A DNA stretch of 64,000 nucleotides, taken from Brotaphodocola faecis. Lineage in GTDB: Bacteria > Bacillota > Clostridia > Lachnospirales > Lachnospiraceae. Where the stretch lies: NCBI RefSeq assembly GCF_040096075.1, contig NZ_JBBMFJ010000013.1, forward strand, positions 1 through 64,000. Direction: 5' to 3'. The notes under the pieces are model-generated. The model was not told the origin of the DNA. It saw nothing but the letters and a program-made list of their open reading frames with translations, and made no database searches. Numbering within the stretch: the stretch's first letter is position 1; the number at the start of each line of letters is the position of its first letter. The position numbers were made by a program, and so were the translations under genes. Below are positions 44,210 through 52,183 of the stretch, in pieces.

Positions 44210-45550
44210 TTACCGAACCATGCACGGTTTCTTGTTATCGAAGGTCCAGCCCGGGATCAGGTACTGCATACCAACAGCGTCGTTACGAGCGCCCTTGCCG
44301 TAGCACTTATCCATGTAAAGCTGATGAGCCTTCATGATCTGGTCACGGTCAACCTCTACACCAAGACCCGGCTTCTTCGGCAGCTCGATGCATCCGCCTA
44401 CGATCTGCATCGGCTCTTTGGTCAGGCGCTCACGGCCCTCCTGCCAGATCCAGTGGGTATCGATACCGTTCATCTTGCCCGGGATTGCAGCTGCACACTG
44501 TACAACCATAGCCAGGGAGATATCGAAGTGGTTATTGGAATGGCAGCCCCACATCAGACCGAAGTCGTTGCACAGCTGGCCTACACGTACGGAACCTTCC
44601 ATGGTCCAGAAGTGCGGATCTGCTAACGGGATATCTACGCTCTGCAGAGCGATTGCATGGCACATCTGACGCCAGTCAGTGTTGATCATGTTGGTAGCGG
44701 TCGGCATCATAGTTGCTTTTCTGAACTCAGCCATAACCTCACGGCCGGAGAAACCATCCTCTGCGCCACACGGATCCTCACAGTATGCCAGAACCTTCTT
44801 TAAGTCCGGAGCAACTTCCAGAGCCTCTTTTAAGCTCCAGCAGCCGTTCGGGTCAAGGTCTACACGTGCGTTCGGGAATGCTTCCTTGATTGCGGTAACA
44901 GCCTTTACCTCTTCCTGAGGAGCTAAAACGCCGCCCTTTAACTTGAAGTCTTCAAAGCCGTATTTCTCGTTGGTAGCCTTTGCCAGTGCCACGATTGCTT
45001 CCGGAGTCATAGCCTCCTCGTGACGCAGACGGTACCAGTCGCACTCTGCATCCGGCTCTTCCTCGTACTCAAGATCGGTTTTCTTGCGGTCTCCAACATA
45101 GAAAAGATAGGACAGGAAACGAACCTTATCTCTCTGGATTCCGTCGCCCATCAGAGCTGCAGCCGGAACGTTTAAGAACTTACCAAGCAGGTCAAGAAGC
45201 GGAGCCTCTACTGCGGTAACTACATGTACGCCTACACGCAGGTCGAAGGTCTGAAGACCACGCTTGTCATCTTTGATGTTAGCGGACAGCCATGCGCGGA
45301 TCTTGTTTAAGGTCTGCTTGTAATCACCGATGCTGGAACCGATTACGAGATCTTTGATCTGCTCTAATGCAGCAGTGATCTTCTCACCGCCCGGAACCTC
45401 ACCGATACCCTCGTTACCGGTGCTGTCGGTCAGGATCACGATGTTACGGGTGAAGTACGGAGCGTGCGCACCACTTAAGTTCAGCTCCATGCAGTCATGT
45501 CCTGCAACCGGGAAAACTTCCATCTTGGTAATTGTAGGAATTGCGTTCAT
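44210..45550 (-). CDS. gudD: Glucarate dehydratase
   Basis: Dehydrates D-glucarate (and L-idarate) to 5-keto-4-deoxy-D-glucarate, the entry step of glucarate catabolism. The 446-residue protein resembles E. coli GudD along its whole length, including the C-terminal GMQYLIPGWTFDNKKPCMVR. All active-site residues are found at a constant offset of two from the E. coli enzyme: Lys203/Lys205 in FKLKGG, Asp233, Glu264, Asn287, Asp311 and His337. It is a single gene with its own promoter and terminator. Divergent from LysR G, its likely regulator, and near a GntP permease with a matching promoter. Confidence 0.96.
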   Translation of the reverse strand: MNAIPTITKMEVFPVAGHDCMELNLSGAHAPYFTRNIVILTDSTGNEGIGEVPGGEKITAALEQIKDLVIGSSIGDYKQTLNKIRAWLSANIKDDKRGLQTFDLRVGVHVVTAVEAPLLDLLGKFLNVPAAALMGDGIQRDKVRFLSYLFYVGDRKKTDLEYEEEPDAECDWYRLRHEEAMTPEAIVALAKATNEKYGFEDFKLKGGVLAPQEEVKAVTAIKEAFPNARVDLDPNGCWSLKEALEVAPDLKKVLAYCEDPCGAEDGFSGREVMAEFRKATMMPTATNMINTDWRQMCHAIALQSVDIPLADPHFWTMEGSVRVGQLCNDFGLMWGCHSNNHFDISLAMVVQCAAAIPGKMNGIDTHWIWQEGRERLTKEPMQIVGGCIELPKKPGLGVEVDRDQIMKAHQLYMDKCYGKGARNDAVGMQYLIPGWTFDNKKPCMVR

Positions 45551-45616
45551 TTGAATACCCTCCTTGAATAATATATAAATGATATTTTGAAGTTCTTTGT
45601 ATCTCTTACTGATGCT

Positions 45617-45651
45617 ATCATAGCACCTTCATGCAAATAAGTAAAATTAAT
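45617..45651 (-). promoter_or_regulatory. gudD promoter with shared -35 motif
   Basis: On the minus strand: -35 TTTACT (45,640-45,645) within TTAATTTTACTTA, 17-nt spacer containing TTGCATG, -10 TATGAT (45,617-45,622). Confidence 0.7.
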
Positions 45652-45772
45652 AGTTTTTATATTTCTCTTAATAATTTTTCTTGTTTATTTTCTGTTTAGA
45701 AACTGTTATAATCAAATGTGCTTTATTTATAGAAGAAACACATACTGCCGCATTTGTTCATGGGAGGTTTGC

Positions 45773-46693
45773 ATGGATACCAAACAAATCGAATACATAT
45801 TAAAAATCGCAGAGGAGAACAACATCACCAAGGCTGCGGAAAAACTGTTCATCACCCAGTCTGCCTTAAACCAGCAGCTTTTAAAGCTGGAAAAAGAGCT
45901 GGGCACACCTCTGTTCCACCGATCACGCACCAACTGGCGCCTGACGGAAGCCGGGGAAATTTATATTGAAGGTGCAAAAGCTGCTCTTCAGATTAAAAAT
46001 ACCACATACAACAGAATCTACGATGTTGTCAGTGCCCGCAAAGGCCATCTGACTATCGGCCTGACACCGGGACGGGGACTTCGCATGTTCACTGCCATTT
46101 ACCCGGAGCTGCACCGCAGCTTTCCGAACCTGGATGTGCGCCCTATCGAGATGCGGGTCCGGGCCCAGCAGGATGCCATTGCAAAAGGGGAGATTGATGT
46201 GGGTCTTATGACCCTCGCACAAAGGGATCAGACCAGCGATACCTACTATCCGTTAAAGCGGGAGGAACTGGTACTGATCATCCCAACCGGGCATCCGCTG
46301 GCAGAAAAAGCCGCACCTTCCGGCGAACCACTGGCAACCCTGGACCTGGCCGAGCTGCGCTATGAACCCTTTGTGCTGATGGACAAGACCTCCACCCTGC
46401 GTTCCTCCTGCGATCTGCTGTTTGAAAAAGCCGGTTTTGTCCCCAATATTCTGTTTGAAACCAACAATACCAGCGGTATTGCCGCCATGGTGCAGTCTAC
46501 GCTGTGCTGCGGCATCATTCCACGCTATTATACGCTGGGACTCACCGAGGGCGTTGCCTGCTTTTCCCTGCCGGAACGCCCTTCCTGGGAAATTGTCATT
46601 TCCTGCCAGAAAAATGGTTACTTAAACTCCGGTGCACGGGAATTCATTCGGCTCGCACGGGAATACTGGGAAAATTCAGCGCCATTATTTTAA
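45773..46693 (+). CDS. LysR-family regulator (G)
   Basis: A 306-residue LysR-type regulator. The start MDTKQIEYILKIAEENNITKAAEKLF has GGGAGG about 5 nt upstream; the 19-codon upstream extension is rejected. The DNA-binding domain is almost the same as that of regulator A at 20,847, so the two may recognise similar sites. Divergent from gudD and upstream of the gntP-type permease in the same direction, it is well placed to control both as a glucarate sensor. Ligand not known. Confidence 0.92.
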   Translation: MDTKQIEYILKIAEENNITKAAEKLFITQSALNQQLLKLEKELGTPLFHRSRTNWRLTEAGEIYIEGAKAALQIKNTTYNRIYDVVSARKGHLTIGLTPGRGLRMFTAIYPELHRSFPNLDVRPIEMRVRAQQDAIAKGEIDVGLMTLAQRDQTSDTYYPLKREELVLIIPTGHPLAEKAAPSGEPLATLDLAELRYEPFVLMDKTSTLRSSCDLLFEKAGFVPNILFETNNTSGIAAMVQSTLCCGIIPRYYTLGLTEGVACFSLPERPSWEIVISCQKNGYLNSGAREFIRLAREYWENSAPLF

Positions 46694-46732
46694 GAAGAAA
46701 TATTAATTATTTTAAGAGTTGGCTAAGTACAG

Positions 46733-46766
46733 TTAATTTTACTTATGTATTATTTTTCGTTATAAT
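46733..46766 (+). promoter_or_regulatory. gntP promoter with shared -35 motif
   Basis: -35 TTTACT (46,738-46,743) within TTAATTTTACTTAT, 17-nt spacer, -10 TATAAT (46,761-46,766). Same box and spacing as gudD and gudX. Confidence 0.7.
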
Positions 46767-46880
46767 GCCTCTTGTCATAATTTTATCACTTCGTTCGCAG
46801 CCTTGCAACAGAAGCTTTGCGAATGCATCCCCCATATTTGATGCATACGAAGTGAACACATTACAGAAAGAGGTATGAAT

Positions 46881-48263
46881 ATGTCACATGAAACCCAGAT
46901 GCTGCTTGGCCTGTTCTTAGGCATCGCGATCATGATTTTCCTGGTTATGAAGACCAAGACCCACACCTTCATCGCGCTGCTGCTTGCTGCACTGATCACA
47001 GGTCTGATCGGCAAAATGTCCCCGTCTGATGCCATTACCGCAATCCAGGATGGCTTCGGAAACACCTTAAAAAGTACCGGTATCATCATCGGCCTCGGCG
47101 TTATGATGGGCGGTATCCTCGAAAAAACCGGCGCTGCAGAGCGTATGGCCTACTCCTTCATCAAGAAAATCGGAAGCGGTAAAGAGGAGCTTGCCCTTGG
47201 TATCACCGGATGGCTGGTTTCCATCCCGGTTTTCGCGGATTCCGCAATCGTAATTTTCGCGCCGTTATGTAAGGCAATGTCCCGCGTAACCGGTAAATCC
47301 GTTATCGCTCTGGCTCTGGCTCTGGCCTGCGGCCTGCAGTGTACCCACGTAATGGTTCCGCCGACTCCGGGTCCGTTAACTGCAGCCGGAATGATGGGCG
47401 TAGATGTTGGTCAGATGATCATCGCAGGTGCCCTGATGTCTGTTCCGATCCTCATTGCGGCTCTGCTGTATGCACACTGGGTCGGCAAAAAGATCTACCA
47501 GATCCCGCGTGAGGATGGTACTTACGACCGCAAGGAGTTCAAAAAAGAGTACTTAAAATCCATGGATCAGTTAGATGAGATCATGGGCAGCAAACAGCTT
47601 CCGGGCCTGGGCGAATCCCTTGCTCCGATCCTGATCCCGCTGGTACTCATCCTGAGCAAGACCGTTTGCGATTTCGTAGGCGTTGACAAAGAAAGCTTCA
47701 TCTACAGCATCATTACCCTGGTAGGTTCCCCGATCGTAGCACTTGCTCTTGGTACCACCATTGCTGTTTACGGCATCGGTAAAGATATCCCGAAGGATAA
47801 GCTGATGAACATCATGGGTGACAGCATCAAGGATACCGGTATGATCATGCTGATCACCGGTGCAGGCGGCGCTCTTGGAAACATCATCAAAGTCAGCGGA
47901 ATCGGCGATGTACTCGGTGCTACCGTAGTTTCCTGGCCGATCCCGGCTATCCTGATTCCGGTTCTGATCGGTGCCCTGATGCGTCTGGCTCTTGGTTCCG
48001 CAACCGTAGCAATCACCACCGCAGCATCCCTGACTGCTCCGCTCATCACAACCCTGGGCTTAAATCCAGTTCTGCTGGCACAGGCTTCCTGTATCGGCGC
48101 GATCGCATTCAGCTACTTCAACGACAGTGGCTTCTGGGTATTCAATGGTATGTTCGGCTTAACTGAGATCAAAGACCAGCTCCGCTGTAAGACAGCCGTA
48201 TCCTTCGTCATGACAGGTGTCGGTATCGTAGAGCTGCTGATCTTAAATATGATCTGGAAATAA
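46881..48263 (+). CDS. GntP-family sugar-acid permease
   Basis: A proton-coupled importer of gluconate-type acids with about 12-14 membrane helices. I prefer the second ATG (MSHETQMLLGLF), 7 nt after AAAGAGG; the ATG two codons earlier is too close. Family hallmarks are GFGNTLKSTGIIIGLGVMMGGILEKTGAAERMA, SIPVFADSAIVIFAPL and THVMVPPTPGPLTAAGMMGVD. It shares a promoter motif with gudD and lies beyond its LysR gene, so D-glucarate is a more likely substrate here than gluconate. A strong terminator follows. Confidence 0.92.
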   Translation: MSHETQMLLGLFLGIAIMIFLVMKTKTHTFIALLLAALITGLIGKMSPSDAITAIQDGFGNTLKSTGIIIGLGVMMGGILEKTGAAERMAYSFIKKIGSGKEELALGITGWLVSIPVFADSAIVIFAPLCKAMSRVTGKSVIALALALACGLQCTHVMVPPTPGPLTAAGMMGVDVGQMIIAGALMSVPILIAALLYAHWVGKKIYQIPREDGTYDRKEFKKEYLKSMDQLDEIMGSKQLPGLGESLAPILIPLVLILSKTVCDFVGVDKESFIYSIITLVGSPIVALALGTTIAVYGIGKDIPKDKLMNIMGDSIKDTGMIMLITGAGGALGNIIKVSGIGDVLGATVVSWPIPAILIPVLIGALMRLALGSATVAITTAASLTAPLITTLGLNPVLLAQASCIGAIAFSYFNDSGFWVFNGMFGLTEIKDQLRCKTAVSFVMTGVGIVELLILNMIWK

Positions 48264-48283
48264 ACCTTACTTTATAATGAAGC

Positions 48284-48335
48284 AAAAAAGAACCTCGTCC
48301 GATGGAAACATATCCATCAGGCAAGGTTCTTTTTT
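48284..48335 (+). terminator. Terminator after the GntP permease
   Basis: AAAAAAGAACCT pairs with AGGTTCTTTTTT apart from one bulge, with an inner GATGG/CCATC stem. The flanking A/T runs make it potentially bidirectional. Confidence 0.85.
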
Positions 48336-48430
48336 GTATCTTGTCATTTTCTATTCTTAGTAAGCAGCACGCACCGCAAAGCTTTTCCGTGCTCCGTCCG
48401 CCTTAAAGTCTTTCACCCTGTGACGCTCTT

Positions 48431-49732
48431 TTAAAGAAATGGCAGCTGACCGTCCTTGATCACCATTTTCAGGTCCAGGTCTTCATCCAACAGGACAATA
48501 TCTGCCTTCTTTCCGGCGGAAATGGAACCATAGGTATCATAAACACCCAGACACCGGGCCGGGTTGGCTGTTGCGCAGGCCACTGCCGTTTCCAGCGGAA
48601 TCTCCATGACCTTCACTACCGTGCGCATGCAGTCCATCAGATTGGTCACGGAACCGGCCAGCGCACCGCCATCCACCAATGTTGCCCGGTTTCCGTTCAC
48701 GCTGACATCCAGGCCGCCCAGCGTGTAAGTACCGTCCGGCATTCCGGTGGCCCGCATGCTGTCACTGATCAGGATCATCCGGTCCGCTCCCATCATGGTA
48801 AAGGTGGCCCGCACCACTGCCGGATGAATGTGTACGTTGTCACAGATAATCTCAGCCATCACATGTTTGCTGTCTGCCACTGCACCAATAACGCCCGGAG
48901 CCCGATGGGTAAAGGCCGGCATGGCATTATACAGATGTACCGCATGGTTCGCCCCGGCAGAGAATGCCGCCATGGCCGTATCATAATCTGCATTGGTATG
49001 CGCCAGGGAAATATTCACGGAATCTTTCATTTCCTGAATAAAAGCAACTGCCTCACTGCTCTCCTCCGGCGCAATGCCGATGAATTTCACCAGACCCTCT
49101 GATGCTTTCAGGAAACGTTTTGCAATCTCCACATTACAGGGAACAATGTTTTTCTCATCCTGCGCACCCTTCTTGGCCGGACTGATGAAGGGGCCTTCCA
49201 TATTCAGGCCGAGAAGATCTGCCTCCGGGAGTTCCAATTTTCCTTCTGGCATCCCGTCTGTTTCCTGTTCTGCCCTCTGCACATTTTGGCCTGCTGCCGC
49301 ATTCATTGCCCTGTGTTCGTCCTGCGCCCGCTTATATGCCGCTGCATTCCGCAATATCTTCTCCAGCTCCTCCACCGGCAGCGTCATGGTAGCCGGAGCA
49401 ATAGCCGTGACTCCAACTGAAGCCTCATACTGTGCAATCTTTTTCAGCGCCTCCGGCGTTCCATCGCAGACATCTGCCCCCACGCATCCATGGAAATGCA
49501 GGTCAATAAGACCCGGAATGGCATAAGCGCCTTCCCCATCCACCACGACCTCTTCCGCTTCTTCGTCCTCCGGGAATCCGTTTCCTGAAGGCTCCGTTTC
49601 CGGAGCTTCTGCGGCAGTCTGTCTCTTCTCCCCATCTGCGCGTACCTCTGTGATCCGGTCTCCCAGAACCACGATTTCTCCAGGTACAAATTTCTGTTCT
49701 TCTGTGTAAACCTTTACATTTTTAATGATCAT
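48431..49732 (-). CDS. nagA: N-acetylglucosamine-6-phosphate deacetylase
   Basis: Removes acetate from GlcNAc-6-P, giving GlcN-6-P for NagB. The amidohydrolase motifs are intact: LIDLHFHG, the catalytic-metal NMEGPFISPAKKGAQ, AHTNADY, NHAVHLYNAM and ILISDSMRATGMPDG. At 433 residues it is about 50 longer than usual, because of two hydrophilic insertions. One (about 33-62, acidic, EAPETEPSGNGFPEDEEAEE) is in the N-terminal beta domain, and one (about 140-168) lies before the GLNMEGPF motif. Divergent from nagB; the intergenic region carries both promoters and a 27-bp-spaced inverted repeat. Confidence 0.95.
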   Translation of the reverse strand: MIIKNVKVYTEEQKFVPGEIVVLGDRITEVRADGEKRQTAAEAPETEPSGNGFPEDEEAEEVVVDGEGAYAIPGLIDLHFHGCVGADVCDGTPEALKKIAQYEASVGVTAIAPATMTLPVEELEKILRNAAAYKRAQDEHRAMNAAAGQNVQRAEQETDGMPEGKLELPEADLLGLNMEGPFISPAKKGAQDEKNIVPCNVEIAKRFLKASEGLVKFIGIAPEESSEAVAFIQEMKDSVNISLAHTNADYDTAMAAFSAGANHAVHLYNAMPAFTHRAPGVIGAVADSKHVMAEIICDNVHIHPAVVRATFTMMGADRMILISDSMRATGMPDGTYTLGGLDVSVNGNRATLVDGGALAGSVTNLMDCMRTVVKVMEIPLETAVACATANPARCLGVYDTYGSISAGKKADIVLLDEDLDLKMVIKDGQLPFL

Positions 49733-49755
49733 GCGTATGCACCCCCTATGGGCGT

Positions 49756-49838
49756 AGTATAGTTGACTCTGGGCAGAATTACAATAGTTTTTGCTGAACT
49801 GTTTTTTCTATTGTATTTCCGCAGAAAACCGATATACT
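49756..49838. promoter_or_regulatory. Divergent nagA/nagB promoters with inverted repeat
   Basis: nagA (minus): -35 TTGTAA (49,779-49,784), 17-nt spacer, -10 TATACT (49,756-49,761). nagB (plus): -35 TTGTAT (49,811-49,816), 16-nt spacer, -10 TATACT (49,833-49,838). Arms ACAATAG (49,781) and CTATTGT (49,808) form an inverted repeat over both -35 boxes, a candidate operator. Confidence 0.6.
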
Positions 49839-49884
49839 TAAGGTGGAAGGGGTATTTTACAATAATAAGGGGGTATTACTTACT

Positions 49885-50616
49885 ATGAACATCTGCAAAG
49901 CAAAAAACTATCAGGACATGAGCCGCAAAGCGGCCAACATCATCTCCGCACAGGTTATCATGAAACCGCACTGTGTATTAGGCCTGGCTACCGGCTCTTC
50001 CCCGATCGGCACCTACAAACAGCTTATTGAGTGGTACAACAAGGGCGATCTGGATTTTGCCCGGGTTATGAGCATCAACCTGGATGAATACAAGGGATTA
50101 AGCCCGGAAAACCCGCAGAGCTACCGCTATTTTATGAACACCAACCTGTTCGACCATATCAATATTGATAAAGCCCGCACCTTTGTGCCAAACGGTCTGG
50201 AACCGGACCCGGAAAAAGCATGTGCGGAATATGAAGAGATCATCCGCAAGTCCGGCGGCATAGACTTACAGCTTCTCGGACTTGGCCGCAACGGCCACAT
50301 CGGTTTCAACGAACCGGCAGACGCCTTTGCCCGCGAAACCCACTGCGTCAACCTGACCGAAAGCACCATTGATGCCAACAAGCGCTTCTTCGAGTCTGAA
50401 GACGATGTTCCGAGACAGGCCTACACCATGGGCATCGGAAGCATCATGAAGGCCAGGAAGATTCTGGTGGTAGTCAGCGGCGAAGACAAAGCCGACGCCT
50501 TAAAAGCCACCATCTGCGGACCTATCACTCCGCAGGTACCGGCATCGATCCTGCAGCTGCATAATGATGTCACGATTGTGGCAGATGAAGCGGCCTTAAG
50601 TAAAATGGATATCTAA
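49885..50616 (+). CDS. nagB: Glucosamine-6-phosphate deaminase
   Basis: Converts GlcN-6-P to fructose-6-P and ammonia, feeding amino sugars into glycolysis. The start MNICKAKNYQDMSRKA is preceded by AAGGGGG at about 11 nt; length 243 residues, typical of Firmicute NagB. Phosphate-binding LATGSSPIGTYKQL, NLDEYKG with the catalytic Asp, and LGLGRNGHIGFNEPA with the catalytic His are all present. Its 3' end runs into a structured element beginning 25 nt after the stop. Confidence 0.97.
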   Translation: MNICKAKNYQDMSRKAANIISAQVIMKPHCVLGLATGSSPIGTYKQLIEWYNKGDLDFARVMSINLDEYKGLSPENPQSYRYFMNTNLFDHINIDKARTFVPNGLEPDPEKACAEYEEIIRKSGGIDLQLLGLGRNGHIGFNEPADAFARETHCVNLTESTIDANKRFFESEDDVPRQAYTMGIGSIMKARKILVVVSGEDKADALKATICGPITPQVPASILQLHNDVTIVADEAALSKMDI

Positions 50617-50641
50617 ATAACAATTAAATCATGTTCATGAA

Positions 50642-50828
50642 AGGTCCGAAGCAGGCCGGGGCGGTATCCCGCTGCGCAAAATAGAAGTGCCGTGTTCGGA
50701 CGATGTGGCTGACAGCCGTTTGCGGATAGTCGGACAAGATGTCCGCCTCCCGAAAACGTCAGTCGCCACATAGCCGGACACATTGCACTTCTATTTATGC
50801 TACGCAGGATACCGTCCTGGCCTGCTTC
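50642..50828 (+). ncRNA. Structured 3' element 1 behind nagB (candidate novel RNA)
   Basis: A 187-nt folded element. P1: 50,648-50,669 pairs with 50,807-50,828 (22 bp, two G-U). P2: AAATAGAAGTGC (50,679) pairs with GCACTTCTATTT (50,785). P3: GTGTTCGG (50,692) with CCGGACAC (50,774). P4: ATGTGGC (50,703) with GCCACAT (50,765). P6: CGTTT (50,717) with AAACG (50,754), capped by a CGGACA-AGA-TGTCCG hairpin. The homologous element on the other strand at 50,959 keeps every stem with compensatory changes. GTCCGAA at 50,644 could alternatively pair with TTCGGAC at 50,695, suggesting a switch or pseudoknot. No known class recognised. Confidence 0.65.
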
Positions 50829-50865
50829 TGCTTTCCTGGCTATTCTACGGTAATAAAAAACACAA

Positions 50866-50921
50866 CCAGAATGGTACTGGTAAAAAGCTGGAAATCATGG
50901 CTTTTATCAATACCGTTCTGG
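50866..50921. terminator. Central hairpin between the two structured elements
   Basis: About 22 paired positions with several G-U (CCAGAATGGTA.. against ..ATACCGTTCTGG). The plus strand continues CTGATTTTATTTC and the minus strand GTGTTTTTTATT, so it can act as a terminator in either direction. Confidence 0.6.
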
Positions 50922-50958
50922 CTGATTTTATTTCTCTCGTAGCGGAGCCAATACAGTA

Positions 50959-51143
50959 GAAGCCGGTTATCCCGGCATTCCGCGGAGCAAAATATGGGTA
51001 TACGTGTCCGGCTATGCAGCGACTGGTGTTTGAGGAAGGCGGACATCTTGTCCGACTATCCGCAAACAGCTGTCAGCTGCATCGTCCGAACACAATACCC
51101 ATATTTTGCGCAGCGGTATGCCGGGATTACCGGCTTCGGACCT
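50959..51143 (-). ncRNA. Structured 3' element 2 behind pflA (candidate novel RNA)
   Basis: The inverted homologue of element 1, reading on the minus strand from 9 nt after the pflA stop. P2 is AAATATGGGTAT/ATACCCATATTT: five of twelve pairs differ from element 1 and all are compensated. P4 is ATGCAGC/GCTGCAT (two compensated pairs) and P6 is TGTTT/AAACA (one). P1 differs at many positions but still pairs, with a few mismatches. The apical 27 nt around GCGGATAGTCGGACAAGATG are identical in both copies. No flanking target duplication. Confidence 0.65.
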
Positions 51144-51152
51144 ATATTGGTT

Positions 51153-51908
51153 TTAATCCGCTTTCCTGATCCCCAGAATCTTCTCCGCCCGCTCCACTTC
51201 TTCTTTTGTCGGAGCCGGTACGCCCTCCAGCGTATACGGGATTCCCAGGTTCTGCCACTTAAACAGTCCCAGACTGTGATACGGCAGTATTTCTACCTTT
51301 TTCACGGTCTTTAACTCGTCAAGCATACTGCGCATGGCCTTAAGATCATCTTCCTGATCGGTGAGCCCAGGTACCAGCACATGGCGGATCCACATATCTT
51401 TTCCGGTGTCGGAAAGATACCTTGCCAGATCCAGAATGTTGTCATTCGCAACACCCGTCAATTCTTTATGGCGCACGCCGTCCATCTCTTTGAAATCCAG
51501 CATGACCAGATCCGTCAGCTCCATTAATTTCCGGAACTTACCAAAGAACGGCTCTTCCCTGGTGAAGGGATTGCCTGCGGTATCCAGTGTGGTGTGAATG
51601 CCTTTTGCCTTTGCCAGTGCAAAGAACTCCAGCAGGAAATCGATCTGCAGAAGCGGCTCGCCTCCGCTGACGGTAATACCGCCATTGTTCTTCCAGTAGG
51701 TGCGGTAGCGGTAAACCCGGTTAAACAGATCCTTCGCGCTCCACTCCTCGCCGCCAGACATGCTCCAGGTCTCCGGATTGTGGCAGTAACGGCAGCGCAT
51801 GCGGCAGCCCTGCAAAAATACAACGGTGCGGACGCCCGGTCCGTCTACCAGACCAAAGGTTTCCAGGGAATGCACGTGACCCACCAGTGCTTTTTTCTCG
51901 GTATCCAT
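51153..51908 (-). CDS. pflA: Pyruvate formate-lyase activating enzyme
   Basis: A radical-SAM enzyme that installs the glycyl radical on PflB. The 251-residue protein has the cluster motif CRMRCRYCHNPETW (CxxxCxxC), GGITVSGGEPLLQ and DTAGN, with the usual length for PflA. AGGAGG precedes its ATG. It lies 275 nt downstream of pflB on the same strand; the gap includes a large hairpin that probably lowers pflA relative to pflB expression. Its own 3' end runs into structured element 2. Confidence 0.96.
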   Translation of the reverse strand: MDTEKKALVGHVHSLETFGLVDGPGVRTVVFLQGCRMRCRYCHNPETWSMSGGEEWSAKDLFNRVYRYRTYWKNNGGITVSGGEPLLQIDFLLEFFALAKAKGIHTTLDTAGNPFTREEPFFGKFRKLMELTDLVMLDFKEMDGVRHKELTGVANDNILDLARYLSDTGKDMWIRHVLVPGLTDQEDDLKAMRSMLDELKTVKKVEILPYHSLGLFKWQNLGIPYTLEGVPAPTKEEVERAEKILGIRKAD

Positions 51909-52009
51909 GAACTCAACCTCCTGATTTTCTATATCTCTTCGTTAAACAATGTTTCTTTTCCGTTTTATTTTGAAATCTGATCTCCAGGAATTACCCTGAA
52001 AATCAGAAA

Positions 52010-52059
52010 ACACTCCGGTCTGGAGCCAAGGAAAACGTTCCATGACTCCGCCGGAGTGT
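52010..52059 (-). terminator. Hairpin between pflB and pflA (attenuator)
   Basis: ACACTCCGG pairs with CCGGAGTGT with further inner pairing. The minus strand continues TTTTCTGATTTTC. Partial termination after pflB is likely because the weakly needed pflA follows. Confidence 0.6.
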
Positions 52060-52183
52060 CTTTCCATATCATTCAGGAAACACGCCGGTGACGCGTTTTC
52101 TGTCTGCTGCGGATCCACTCCATAAAACAGTTTCTGCTTTTTGCAGCGAATCCATTCAGCTGTATCGGACGTTTGTCCGTAAA

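Noticed and set aside
34648..48263. Complete glucarate degradation pathway
   Set aside because: The aldolase, tartronate semialdehyde reductase and glycerate kinase genes expected downstream are not in the window.
50642..51143. Whole 502-bp nagB/pflA intergenic inverted repeat as one transposon
   Set aside because: No target duplication at the outer ends or around either half, no transposase, and the halves differ in stem sequence with compensatory changes, which fits conserved folding better than a recent insertion.
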